Below, one piece after another: positions 1-8,468 of a stretch of 64,000 nucleotides of DNA; position 1 is the first letter of the stretch; each line of letters begins with the position of its first letter. The notes beneath the pieces were generated by a model. It was not told the DNA's origin and made no database searches. It worked only from the letters and a program-made list of their open reading frames with translations. The translations under genes were made by a program, and so were the position numbers. The DNA comes from DATCMH01 sp036563505. GTDB taxonomy: Bacteria > Pseudomonadota > Alphaproteobacteria > Rhizobiales > Beijerinckiaceae. The stretch lies in the NCBI GenBank assembly GCA_036563505.1, contig DATCMH010000002.1, positions 434,001 to 498,000 on the forward strand. Direction: 5' to 3'.

Positions 1-1
1 G

Positions 2-1222
2 GAGCGCTACGCCCTGCTCTATCAGCTCGTCTGGCGCGTGCTGAACGGCGAGCGGGCGCTGCTCGAAGTCGCGAGCGATCCCCTCGTCCATCGCCTCGAG
101 ATGATGGCGAAGGCGATCCGCCGCGATCTGCACAAGATGCACGCCTTCCTGCGCTTCCGGCAGGTCGAGGGCGGCGACGAGGAGCGCTTCATCGCCTGGT
201 TCGAGCCGGACCACTTCATCGTGGAAGCCGCCGCGCCGTTCTTCGTCGACCGTTTCCGGTCGCTGACCTGGTCGATCCTGACGCCCGTGGGCTCGGCCCA
301 TTGGGACCGGAACCATCTGACCCTCGGCCCGCCCGGCCGGCGGGAGGAGGCGCCGGGCGAGGACGCCTTCGAGGAGGGCTGGCGGGGCTATTACGAGAGC
401 ACCTTCAACCCCGCGCGGGTCAACCCGCGCCAGATGCGCGCCGAGATGCCGAAGAAGTACTGGCGCAACCTCCCCGAGGCCGCGGCGATCGCGCCCCTGA
501 TCCGCGGCGCGGGCGAGCGCGTTGAGGCCATGGTGGAACAGGAGATCGCCATGCCCGCGAAGCGCACGCCCGTGAAAGCTCTCGAGGCCATGAAGGATCA
601 AGAGCCCGACAGCCTGGAGGCGCTCAACGCCATCATCCGGCGCTCCGAACCTCTTGTGCCCGGCGCGACGCAGGCCGTGCTGGGCGAGGGACGCGAGCAC
701 GCGGCGGTCGCCTTTGTCGGCGAGCAGCCGGGCGATCAGGAGGACCGGCAGGGCCGACCCTTCGTCGGGCCGGCGGGCCAGCTCCTGATGCGCGCGATGG
801 GCGAGGTGGGCCTCGAGCGGCAGGACGTGTATCTCACGAATGCCGTCAAGCACTTCAAGTTCGAGCAGCGCGGCCACCGCCGCATCCACCAGAAGCCCAC
901 AGCCGGCGAGGTGAAGCACTACCGGTCCTGGCTCCTGAAGGAACTCGAGCTGGTGCGCCCGAAGCTGGTCGTGGCGCTCGGCGCGACCGCGGTGCTCGCG
1001 CTCACGAGCAAGGCGATCCCGGTCACCCGCGCCCGCGGACCGTTCGAACTCGGCGAAGGGTTCGACGGCTACGTCACCGTCCACCCCTCCTACCTGCTGC
1101 GCCTGCCCGACGAGGACGCGAAGCGCATGGGCTACGAGGCCTTCGTCGCCGACATGCACCGCATCCGCGAGTTCGCCGTAGCGAACGGTGCCCACAATGC
1201 CCTGCCCTTCGCGGCGGAGTGA
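2..1222 (+). CDS. DUF4130-UdgX fusion, uracil-DNA-binding repair protein (5' end outside window)
   Basis: The frame is open from base 2 to the stop at 1222, so the gene begins before the window. The N-terminal half looks like the DUF4130 family. The C-terminal half is a family 4-like uracil-DNA glycosylase fold of the UdgX type. It has a GEQPG motif (about nt 719-733), an HRRIH loop whose last His codon is at 887-889, and a C-terminal VHPSY motif (about nt 1079-1093). In characterised UdgX the His of the RRIH loop attacks the abasic site left after uracil excision and stays covalently bound to DNA; here that residue is present. Fused or adjacent DUF4130 and UdgX genes often travel with a radical-SAM protein, which would lie upstream and cannot be seen. 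Family assignment is strong; the in vivo role is inferred. Confidence 0.88.
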   Translation, partial: ERYALLYQLVWRVLNGERALLEVASDPLVHRLEMMAKAIRRDLHKMHAFLRFRQVEGGDEERFIAWFEPDHFIVEAAAPFFVDRFRSLTWSILTPVGSAHWDRNHLTLGPPGRREEAPGEDAFEEGWRGYYESTFNPARVNPRQMRAEMPKKYWRNLPEAAAIAPLIRGAGERVEAMVEQEIAMPAKRTPVKALEAMKDQEPDSLEALNAIIRRSEPLVPGATQAVLGEGREHAAVAFVGEQPGDQEDRQGRPFVGPAGQLLMRAMGEVGLERQDVYLTNAVKHFKFEQRGHRRIHQKPTAGEVKHYRSWLLKELELVRPKLVVALGATAVLALTSKAIPVTRARGPFELGEGFDGYVTVHPSYLLRLPDEDAKRMGYEAFVADMHRIREFAVANGAHNALPFAAE

Positions 1223-1237
1223 CGGGCTATCGCGCTC

Positions 1238-1354
1238 GTCATTCCGGGGCGCCGCAGGCGAGCCCGGAAGCCATGACCGGGCGAGCGGCTGCGATCGGCA
1301 TCCGGCCCGATCGTGGGTTCCGGGTTCTCGGCTCGCGCCGAGCCCCGGAATGAC
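1238..1354. repeat. 117-bp palindromic intergenic repeat, family A copy 1
   Basis: The element begins GTCATTCCGGGG and ends CCCCGGAATGAC, a perfect 12-bp terminal inverted repeat. The inner part also pairs, around the GGGTTCCGGGTTCTCGG and GCCGAGCCC segments. Copies of exactly the same length lie at 23079-23195 and 61795-61911, and a diverged one at 31972-32110. It has no coding capacity. It sits 3' of the UdgX gene and 5' of the CtrA-like box before PBP1A. Confidence 0.85.
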
Positions 1355-1381
1355 ACGGGAGGGCCATCCCTCCCCACAGCC

Positions 1382-1396
1382 TTAAACACCCCTTAA
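1382..1396 (+). promoter_or_regulatory. CtrA-like box upstream of PBP1A
   Basis: The sequence reads TTAA, seven bases, TTAA, which exactly matches the TTAA-N7-TTAA consensus of the alphaproteobacterial cell-cycle regulator CtrA. It lies about 60 bp before the PBP1A start, in an A+T-richer stretch of an otherwise G+C-rich intergenic region. That this host has CtrA and that the site is bound are inferences. Confidence 0.5.
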
Positions 1397-1455
1397 ACCG
1401 CCGCATTTAGGGTGCTCTCACGCCACCAACAAAAAGCGTGGGGTGCGGGATCACC

Positions 1456-3594
1456 ATGGCGGAGCGGGGGCGGCGCGAGCCGACATTCGGAGCGCGCGCG
1501 GGCGACAAGGGCGCGCTCGACATCGGCTTGTCCATCGACGACCGCGCTGGCGGGCGCCGCCCGGGCAAGGCGAAAGCGTCGGGCGACGGTCCGCGCCGCG
1601 ACAAGCGCTCGGCTAAGGCGCCGAAGAAGCGCGGACGCTCCCTCCTCGGCCGGCTGATCTACGGCTCCGTCGTGCTGGGCTTATGGGCGATGATCGGGCT
1701 CGCCGGCCTCATCGCCTACCACGCCTCGCAGCTGCCCCCTATCGACCAACTCAAGGTGCCCAAGCGGCCGCCCAATATCGCCATCGTGGCGTCGGACGGC
1801 GCGCTCATCGCCAACCGTGGCGAGACCGGCGGCCGCAACGTCGCCTTGGGCGAGCTGCCGCCCCATCTTCCCAAGGCCTTCATCGCCATCGAGGACCGGC
1901 GCTTCTACAGCCATTACGGCATCGACCCGGTCGGCATCGCGCGGGCGATCTTCCGAAATCTCACCTCCCGCGGCGTAGCGCAGGGCGGCTCGACGCTGAC
2001 GCAGCAGCTCGCCAAGAACCTGTTCTTGACGCAAGAGCGCACGGCTTCGCGCAAGATCCAGGAGGCCATCCTCTCACTCTGGCTCGAGCGCACCTACTCC
2101 AAAGACGAGATCCTGGAGCTCTACCTCAACCGGGTCTATTTCGGCGCCGGCGCCTACGGCGTCGAGGCGGCCGCGCAGCGCTACTACAACAAGCCGGCGA
2201 AGAACCTCACCCTCTCCGAATCGGCCGTGGTGGCGGGCCTCGTCCAGGCGCCCTCGCGTCTCGCGCCGAACCGCAACCCGACCGCCGCCCAGGAACGGGC
2301 GAAGCTCGTGCTTGCGGCCATGGCGGAGCAGGGCGTCATCACGCCGAGCCAGGTGAAGACCGCGCTCGCGAGCCCGGCCAAGGTGGTGCGGGCGCCGGGC
2401 GCGGGTTCGGCGAACTACGCCGCTGACCTCGTCATGGACGTGCTCGACGACTTCGTGGGCACCATCGAGAGCGACATCACCGTGGTCACGACGGTCGACC
2501 CGAAGCTCCAGGCTGCGGCCGAGCGGGCGCTGGTCGAGGAGCTCGACGCCAAGGGCGCGCGCTTCGGCGTGGAGCAGGGCGCCTTGGTCGCCATGCGCCC
2601 GGACGGCGGGGTGCGGGCGCTCGTCGGCGGGCGCAATTACGCCGATAGCCAGTTCAACCGGGCGACGACCGCCAAGCGCCAGCCGGGCTCGGCCTTCAAG
2701 CCCTTCGTCTATCTCGCGGCGGTTGAGCGCGGCCTGACCCCGGACACGGTGCGCGACGACTCCCCCTTCACCCACAAGGGCTGGAATCCGGAGAACTACT
2801 CCCGCGACTATCGCGGCCCCGTGCCCCTGCGCGACGCGCTGGCCCTCTCGCTCAACACGGTCGCGGCGCGGCTCGGCGTCGAGGTCGGGCCGAAGGCCGT
2901 GGTGCAGACGGCGCAGCGGCTCGGCATCGCTTCGCCCTTGCAGGCGAACCCCTCCATCGCGCTCGGCACCTCGGAGGTGACGCCGATCGAGCTGGTGGGC
3001 GCCTACGCCGCCTTCGCCAACGGCGGCAGCGGCGTCGTGCCCTACATCATCCAGACCGTGCGTCAGGGCGACGGCAAGGTGCTCTACCAGCGCCGCGAGG
3101 GCGGCCTCGGGCGCGTCATCGAGCCCGCGGCGGTGGCGATGATGAACGCCATGATGCACGAGACCTTCGTCATCGGCACGGCGAAGAAGGGCGAGATCCC
3201 GGGCTGGCAGACGGCTGGCAAAACCGGCACGAGCCAGGATTTCCGCGACGCTTGGTTCGTGGGCTACTCGGGCCACCTCGTCGCGGGCGTCTGGCTCGGC
3301 AACGACGACGGCACGCCAACGAAGCGCGTTTCGGGCGGCAACCTGCCCGTCGAGGTCTGGAACAAGTTCATGAAGGTGGCGCTCGCGGGCGCGAAGCCCG
3401 TGGCCCTGCCGGGCGCGGGCCAGTGGCGCGGCCGCGGCGACGCCCCCGAAGCCGTTGCCTCCTCGCCTGCGGTCGATCCGGCCCGGGATCCGGGCACGGG
3501 TACTCTCCCCCGCGGCCCTTACGCCTCGGCCGCACCGCGTCAGGCCAGGCCTGAGCCCAACTTCATCGAGCGCCTGCTCGGCGCGGGGAACTGA
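1456..3594 (+). CDS. mrcA: Class A penicillin-binding protein 1A (bifunctional transglycosylase/transpeptidase)
   Basis: About 712 residues from ATG 1456; an in-frame GTG at 1438 is an alternative but lacks a ribosome site. Numbered from GTG 1438, a basic cytoplasmic tail precedes one membrane segment (about 70-92). A GT51 glycosyltransferase domain follows with EDRRFYSH (Glu at 152) and GGSTLTQQLAKN. The transpeptidase domain has the SxxK serine (about 418, GSAFKPF), an SLN motif and KTGTS (Lys 595). The protein polymerises lipid II and cross-links peptidoglycan in the periplasm. The tail is Pro/Ala-rich. It is transcribed alone, convergent with ligA only 12 bp away, and an exact CtrA-type box lies upstream. 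Family and length fit PBP1A well. Confidence 0.95.
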   Translation: MAERGRREPTFGARAGDKGALDIGLSIDDRAGGRRPGKAKASGDGPRRDKRSAKAPKKRGRSLLGRLIYGSVVLGLWAMIGLAGLIAYHASQLPPIDQLKVPKRPPNIAIVASDGALIANRGETGGRNVALGELPPHLPKAFIAIEDRRFYSHYGIDPVGIARAIFRNLTSRGVAQGGSTLTQQLAKNLFLTQERTASRKIQEAILSLWLERTYSKDEILELYLNRVYFGAGAYGVEAAAQRYYNKPAKNLTLSESAVVAGLVQAPSRLAPNRNPTAAQERAKLVLAAMAEQGVITPSQVKTALASPAKVVRAPGAGSANYAADLVMDVLDDFVGTIESDITVVTTVDPKLQAAAERALVEELDAKGARFGVEQGALVAMRPDGGVRALVGGRNYADSQFNRATTAKRQPGSAFKPFVYLAAVERGLTPDTVRDDSPFTHKGWNPENYSRDYRGPVPLRDALALSLNTVAARLGVEVGPKAVVQTAQRLGIASPLQANPSIALGTSEVTPIELVGAYAAFANGGSGVVPYIIQTVRQGDGKVLYQRREGGLGRVIEPAAVAMMNAMMHETFVIGTAKKGEIPGWQTAGKTGTSQDFRDAWFVGYSGHLVAGVWLGNDDGTPTKRVSGGNLPVEVWNKFMKVALAGAKPVALPGAGQWRGRGDAPEAVASSPAVDPARDPGTGTLPRGPYASAAPRQARPEPNFIERLLGAGN

Positions 3595-3606
3595 GGGCAA
3601 TCGCTC

Positions 3607-5856
3607 TCAGGGCTCTGGTGAGGAGCCGGCTTCTTGGCTCCGCCCGATCAGCGTGAACCAGCCGTCCTCGTCCATCACCTGCACGCCGAGCTCTTCCGCC
3701 TTCGTGCGCTTGGAGCCCGCGCCGGGGCCGGCCACGACGAGGTCGGTTTTCTTCGACACCGAGCCCGCCACCTTGGCGCCGAGGCGCTCGGCCATGGCCT
3801 TGGCTTCCTCTCGCGTCATCCGCTCCAGCGAGCCGGTGAAAACCACGATCTTGCCGGACACGGGAGAGCTCGCGGCCTCGGTCTCGACGGGCTCCGGCGT
3901 CACCTGGGCCAGCAGTGCGTCGAGCATGCGCTCGTTGTGCTCTTCCTTGAAGAACTCCACGAGAGCGTTCGCCACCACCTCGCCGATACCGCCGATGTTG
4001 GTGAGGTCGGCATAGGCCTCGGATTCGGGATCGACGGCGGCCCGGGCCGCCGCGCGCAGGGCCTCGAAGGTGTTAAAGTGGCGAGCCAGCAGCTTGGCGT
4101 TCGTCTCGCCGATATGGGGAATGCCGAGGCCGAAGATGAAGCGGTTGAGCGGGAGCGCGCGCCGCTCGTCGACGGCCGCGAGGAGGTTCTTGATCGCCTT
4201 GTCCTCCTCGCCCGCCTTGGACTTGGCCTTCTTCGCAGGCTCGGCGGCGCCCGCGGCGAGGCGGCGCTGGGCGGCCAGCTCCTCGCGGCGGCGCTGGATC
4301 GCGGCTTTGACCGCGTCGAAATCGAGGGTGAAGAGGTCGGCGGGCGTGCGCAGGATCCCGGCCTCGAACAAGACCTCGATGTAGGTCTCACCGAAGCCCT
4401 CGATGTCGAAGGCGTTGCGCGAGACAAAGTGCTTGAGTCGCTCCACCGCCTGCGCCGGGCAGATCAGGCCGCCGGTGCAGCGGCGCACCGCGTCCTCTTT
4501 GCCTGAGCGCGGGTTGACCTCCCGCACGGCATTGCTGCCGCAGGCGGGGCAGGTGGTGGGAAAGACGTAAGGTTGCGCGTCCGGTGGCCGACGCTCGAGC
4601 ACGACGTCGAGCACCTTCGGGATCACGTCGCCGGCGCGCTGCACCACCACCGTGTCGCCGACGCGGATGTCGGTGCCGCCGCGGATGGGCTCGCCGTCGC
4701 CGCCGATGCCGCGGATGTAGTCCTCGTTGTGGAGCGTGGCGTTTGAGACCACGACGCCGCCCACCGTCACGGGCTTGAGCTTGGCGAGCGGATTGAGAGA
4801 GCCGGTGCGCCCGACATTGATCTCGATCGCCTCCAGGGTCGTGAAGGCCTGCTGCGCCGGAAACTTGTGGGCGAGCGCCCAGCGCGGCGAGCGCGAGACG
4901 AAGCCGAGGCGCTCCTGCAGCGCGAGGTCGTCCACCTTGTAGACGACGCCGTCGATGTCGTAGCCGAGATCGGCCCGGTCGCGCTCGATGGCGCGGTAGT
5001 GGGCGAGCAGCTCCTCGACGCTCGCGCAGAGGCGCGTCAGCGGGTTCGTCTGGAAGCCCAAGGCCCGGAAGCGCTCGATCATGCCGAACTGTGAGCTCGA
5101 CGGCATCCGGCTCATCTCGCCCCAGGTATAGGCGAAGAAGCGCAGGGGCCGGGACGCGGTGATGCTCGGGTCGAGCTGGCGCAGCGAGCCCGCCGCCGCG
5201 TTCCTCGGGTTGGCGAAGAGCGCCTTGCCGGCCTCGGCTTGCCGGTGGTTGATGGCGGCGAAGTCCCGGTGCGAGAGATAGACCTCCCCGCGCACCTCGC
5301 AGACCTCCGGCACGTCGTCGCCGGCGAGTTGCTGCGGGATGTCGCCGACGGTGCGGGCGTTCGGGGTGACGTTCTCGCCCTCGATGCCGTCCCCACGGGT
5401 CGCCGCCGTGACGAGGGCGCCGCGCTCGTAGCGCAGGCTCAAGGAGAGCCCGTCGATCTTCGGCTCGGCGGTGAAGGCGAGCGGCGCATCACCCTTCAGC
5501 TGCAGGAAGCGGCGGATGCGCTCGACGAACTCGGAGACCTCCTCGTCGGCAAAGGCGTTGCCGAGCGAGAGCATAGGCACGCGGTGGCGGACCTTCGCGA
5601 ACTTCTCCGACGCCTTGGCGCCGACCTTGCGGCTGACGCTCTCCACCGTTGCCACCTCGGGGAAGCGGTTCTCCAGGGCTTCGAGCCGGCGACGCAGCGC
5701 GTCATAGTCCGCGTCCGAGATCGTCGGCGCATCCTCCTGATGATAGCGCCGGTCGTGCTCGGCGATCTCCGCCTGGAGCGCGTCGTGCTCGGCGCGGGCC
5801 TGATCGAGGGAGAGCGTCTCGGGATCGAGGGCGCGAAGGGCGGCTTTGGGCGGCAT
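3607..5856 (-). CDS. ligA: NAD+-dependent DNA ligase LigA
   Basis: 749 residues, longer than the roughly 670 typical of LigA. It seals nicks in replication and repair using NAD+. The order is: Ia domain with HDRRYH; adenylation domain with the AMP-accepting Lys 133 in EPKIDG; OB fold; a four-Cys zinc site (CPAC, later RRC and ICPAQ); helix-hairpin-helix repeats; and a C-terminal BRCT domain starting near residue 665. Extra length comes partly from a Lys/Ala/Glu-rich insertion near residues 515-550 (around PAKKAKSKAG), between the zinc finger and HhH region. It is convergent with PBP1A. The 294 bp between its start and the next gene hold no feature I can name. Confidence 0.97.
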   Translation of the reverse strand: MPPKAALRALDPETLSLDQARAEHDALQAEIAEHDRRYHQEDAPTISDADYDALRRRLEALENRFPEVATVESVSRKVGAKASEKFAKVRHRVPMLSLGNAFADEEVSEFVERIRRFLQLKGDAPLAFTAEPKIDGLSLSLRYERGALVTAATRGDGIEGENVTPNARTVGDIPQQLAGDDVPEVCEVRGEVYLSHRDFAAINHRQAEAGKALFANPRNAAAGSLRQLDPSITASRPLRFFAYTWGEMSRMPSSSQFGMIERFRALGFQTNPLTRLCASVEELLAHYRAIERDRADLGYDIDGVVYKVDDLALQERLGFVSRSPRWALAHKFPAQQAFTTLEAIEINVGRTGSLNPLAKLKPVTVGGVVVSNATLHNEDYIRGIGGDGEPIRGGTDIRVGDTVVVQRAGDVIPKVLDVVLERRPPDAQPYVFPTTCPACGSNAVREVNPRSGKEDAVRRCTGGLICPAQAVERLKHFVSRNAFDIEGFGETYIEVLFEAGILRTPADLFTLDFDAVKAAIQRRREELAAQRRLAAGAAEPAKKAKSKAGEEDKAIKNLLAAVDERRALPLNRFIFGLGIPHIGETNAKLLARHFNTFEALRAAARAAVDPESEAYADLTNIGGIGEVVANALVEFFKEEHNERMLDALLAQVTPEPVETEAASSPVSGKIVVFTGSLERMTREEAKAMAERLGAKVAGSVSKKTDLVVAGPGAGSKRTKAEELGVQVMDEDGWFTLIGRSQEAGSSPEP

Positions 5857-6150
5857 GACTCATCCGGCGCGGCGCGACCCGGACTCATAGCGCAGCCGCG
5901 GCGGAGGAACAGGGGTCGTGACAGATCGAAAGCCGCAACACGATCGTCGGAGGATCAGCACACGGCCGCGCCCGCACTTCTCACGGGTGGCTGTCGAGTC
6001 TGGCCTTGGCCAGAGCGGATCGTCCGCATAGGGTTTTGCGGGATGCGAGCGGAGGCAGGCGGTTCGGCCGCCTGCGACCCAGCGGTCGCATAGTGCACCT
6101 GCGAAGGCCGCCATTCTGCCCGGTTGCGGCATTCGCTCGAAGGGGTCGTG

Positions 6151-6417
6151 ATGGACGCTTTCCCGCATGGCACCGTCCATGAGGCCGGTGAAGACCTCCG
6201 AGCAGCCTTGCGCTCCGATCCAAACGTCTTCGAGCTCTGGGCAAGCCTCACGCCGCTGGGCCGGAACGAGTTCATCTGCTGGGTCGAGGACGCGAAGCAG
6301 CCGGCGACACGCCAACGCCGCATCGCGCGAACCTGCGACGAACTCCTTGAGGGAAAGAAGCGGCCGTGCTGCTGGGCAGGCTGCACTCACCGCACCGACA
6401 AGGCTCCGAGCCGCTGA
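6151..6417 (+). CDS. YdeI/OmpD-associated family small protein
   Basis: 88 residues from ATG 6151; the start is supported by GAAGGGG about ten bases upstream. The motifs NEFICWVEDAKQ, TRQRRIARTCDELL and KKRPCCWAGCTHR are typical of the short alphaproteobacterial YdeI/OmpD-associated proteins, whose molecular function is not settled. The Cys-Cys-x3-Cys-x-His tail could bind metal, which is a guess. It lies alone between ligA and ruvA, both on the other strand, exactly where ruvB would be expected after ruvA in many relatives. Confidence 0.72.
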   Translation: MDAFPHGTVHEAGEDLRAALRSDPNVFELWASLTPLGRNEFICWVEDAKQPATRQRRIARTCDELLEGKKRPCCWAGCTHRTDKAPSR

Positions 6418-6577
6418 CAGCAGGCCGTCCTGATCGACGGGCGCGGGAAGAACGGTTCGTAGGCAGGTGCGCTTCGGGGCACGTGAGCGCACCGGTCGTC
6501 AGGCCGCCAAGGGCGAGCGCCTCCCGACGTCCGATGGACGCGGTGCGCGTCGACCGAGGCGTTGGCTGATCGAGGCT

Positions 6578-7195
6578 CTAGCGCGCGAGCTCGCGCAATC
6601 CTAGCCGGATGAGCGTCTTGGCCTCCGCCCCATCCCCGGCGCCCTTCAAAGCCGCCGCGATGGCGGCCGAGGCCTGCGGGCGGGCGTAGCCGAGGTTGAC
6701 GAGGGCCGAGACGGCGTCCGCCACGGGCTGGGGGGCGCTCTGGTCCTCCACCGAATCAGTGAGACGGATGAGCGCCGGATCGATGGGTGAGAAGGCTGGC
6801 GCCTTGTCCTTGAGCTCGGCGACGATGCGGGCGGCGAGTTTCGGGCCGACGCCTGGTCCCCGGGCGACGGCGGCGCGGTCCCCCGTGGCGATGGCGGTGG
6901 CGAGCTCCCCCGGCTCAAGCACCGAGAGGATGCCGAGCGCCACCTTGGCGCCCACGCCCTGCACGCCCTGGAGCAGGCGGAACCACTCCCGCTCCGGATC
7001 CGAGCGGAAGCCGTAGAGGCGGATCATGTCCTCGCGGACATGGGTGTCGATGGAGAGAACCGCCGCCTCACCGACGGGGGCAAGGCGCTGCAAGGTGCGC
7101 GCGGAGCAGTGCACGACGTAGCCGACGCCGTGCACGTCGACGATGACGAAATCCTCGCCGTAGGCGTCCACGACGCCCTTAAGCTTGCCGATCAT
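6578..7195 (-). CDS. ruvA: Holliday junction branch-migration complex subunit RuvA
   Basis: 205 residues starting MIGKLKGVVD, typical of RuvA. Domain I (OB fold) binds the four-way junction. Two helix-hairpin-helix motifs follow (VQGVGAKVA and GPGVGPKLA). After a linker, the C-terminal domain III (VNLGYARPQASAA) contacts the RuvB motor. RuvA tetramers load RuvB at junctions so that RuvC can cut them. The usual partner ruvB does not follow: downstream lie 160 bp of non-coding DNA and then a gene on the opposite strand. ruvC is about 3.2 kb upstream on the same strand, separated by five unrelated genes. Confidence 0.96.
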   Translation of the reverse strand: MIGKLKGVVDAYGEDFVIVDVHGVGYVVHCSARTLQRLAPVGEAAVLSIDTHVREDMIRLYGFRSDPEREWFRLLQGVQGVGAKVALGILSVLEPGELATAIATGDRAAVARGPGVGPKLAARIVAELKDKAPAFSPIDPALIRLTDSVEDQSAPQPVADAVSALVNLGYARPQASAAIAAALKGAGDGAEAKTLIRLGLRELAR

Positions 7196-7248
7196 GCGCT
7201 TCGTCTACACGAGTGCCGCGCGTCCCGCCACGGCGCGAAGGGCTCGCG

Positions 7249-7869
7249 TCAGCGCAACCCGCGCCCGACGACGCCGGCCTCGACGGCAATCGTGACTTTG
7301 TCGGTGACGGCCCATTCGACGCCGACGGCGGCGTTCGGCCGAAGCGCGATGTCCTGCCGGTCGAAGGGCAGCGAGAACGGCGTCGCCCCGAAACTCAGCT
7401 TTTCGTGCACGGCCGAGGCGCCGGCCCGGGCGTAGACCAGCACGTCGGGGGTGACGAGCGCACCGACCTTCACCTGCAGCGCGCCGGAAAAGTCGCGGGA
7501 GTAGGCGAGCCCGCCGAAGCTGGGCGTCGGCCCCCCGCCGAGCGCGGCGAGATAATCGAACTTGCCGCCGATGCCGTAAACGAACTGGCCTTCCTGCCAC
7601 ATCCGCCCACCCTCGAAGCCGACGGTCGGCCCCGCATAGCCGCCGAAGCGCTTCGATGACATGACCTCGAACCCGGTCGACAGGCGGGCGTAGGAGCCGG
7701 CCCAGCGGCTCTCCTCGCCTTCCGCCTTCGGCCAAGCGAAGGACGGCAACGCGGTGAAGGCCGTGAAGGCAGCGAGGCTTTGCGCCGCCGCAGGCCCAGC
7801 CCCGAGTAGGCCCGCGAGCGAGAGGCAGGCCGCGGCGTAGGAGAGTTGACGATGGGCTAAATGGATCAT
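7249..7869 (-). CDS. Outer-membrane beta-barrel porin-like protein
   Basis: About 206 residues from ATG 7869; longer in-frame starts exist but put non-signal sequence first. The N-terminus has a signal peptide (LAHRQLSYAAACLSLAGLLG) with a likely cleavage after AAAQ. The mature part alternates aromatic and small residues (GSYARLSTGFEVMSSK, GGYAGPTVGFEGG, VYARAGASAVHEKL), as in small Omp25/opacity-like barrels of Hyphomicrobiales. It ends TIAVEAGVVGRGLR without a classical terminal Phe. The role would be outer-membrane structure or passive diffusion. It is transcribed toward ruvA with a 53-bp gap. Confidence 0.7.
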   Translation of the reverse strand: MIHLAHRQLSYAAACLSLAGLLGAGPAAAQSLAAFTAFTALPSFAWPKAEGEESRWAGSYARLSTGFEVMSSKRFGGYAGPTVGFEGGRMWQEGQFVYGIGGKFDYLAALGGGPTPSFGGLAYSRDFSGALQVKVGALVTPDVLVYARAGASAVHEKLSFGATPFSLPFDRQDIALRPNAAVGVEWAVTDKVTIAVEAGVVGRGLR

Positions 7870-7968
7870 GGCGCGATGATAGTCGAAGGCGGCTCGCCTG
7901 GACAGAGTTGGCGATCGGGTTTGTCTCCTATGCAGGAGCCCCCATTGACGCGCTGACCGCACACCATG

Positions 7969-8334
7969 TCACGCGGCGAGGGAGCCCGCCTCGGCCATGG
8001 CCCGGCTGTGCAGTTTCGAGCCGACCTCCACGATGGCCCGGATTGCCGGGACGAGGTCCTCGCCGAGGTCCGTGAGGGCGTATTCCACGCTCGGCGGGGT
8101 CGTGGGCAGGACGGTGCGGGACAGCACGCCGCGCTCCTCGAGATCCTTCAGCCGGGTGCTCAGCACCTTCGCCGAGATCGCCGGCATCGCGCGGCGCAGC
8201 TCGGAGAAGCGGCGCGCGCCTTCGCTCAGGTTCCAGATGATCTCAGACGTCCAAGCGCCTCCGAGCAGCCTCATGCAGGCCGACATCGGGCAGCCGGGCG
8301 GAGGAGGGACTTTCTTCCGGAGCTTCAGGGCCAT
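7969..8334 (-). CDS. HxlR-family winged-helix transcriptional regulator
   Basis: 121 residues from ATG 8334, fixed by an AGGAGG five bases upstream. The HxlR signature is clear: CPMSACMRLLGGAWTSEIIW at the N-terminus, FSELRRAM, then the recognition region SAKVLSTRLKDLEERG and the wing TPPSVEYALTDLG. The two N-terminal cysteines spaced CxxxC recall thiol- and quinone-sensing family members. It is divergently transcribed from a glutathione transferase gene. The 134-bp shared region has paired repeats that could be its operator. Sensing of electrophiles is inferred from the pairing. Confidence 0.87.
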   Translation of the reverse strand: MALKLRKKVPPPPGCPMSACMRLLGGAWTSEIIWNLSEGARRFSELRRAMPAISAKVLSTRLKDLEERGVLSRTVLPTTPPSVEYALTDLGEDLVPAIRAIVEVGSKLHSRAMAEAGSLAA

Positions 8335-8364
8335 GACACCCTCCTGGGTACGAGGCGGCAACGT

Positions 8365-8426
8365 GGTTTCCAGATCGAAACCGGAAAGCGTCGGTCACCG
8401 GAAGTTACCCGGTTTCCGGACGTTAC
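8365..8426. promoter_or_regulatory. Candidate HxlR operators between hxlR-like gene and gst
   Basis: Two kinds of repeat are visible in the divergent promoter region. An inverted repeat GGTTTC-CAGATC-GAAACC lies at 8365-8382. A direct repeat CCGGAAGTTAC (8398-8408) and CCGGACGTTAC (8416-8426) differs at one base and is offset by 18 bp, nearly two helical turns. Local regulator pairing suggests autoregulation; binding is not shown. Confidence 0.4.
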
Positions 8427-8468
8427 TGCATGGCGTATCTCCCGGCCATCCGCAACCGGAGACCTGTG

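Noticed and set aside
2074..3600. Long minus-strand frame opposite PBP1A
   Set aside because: His/Arg-rich shadow of a clear gene on the plus strand.
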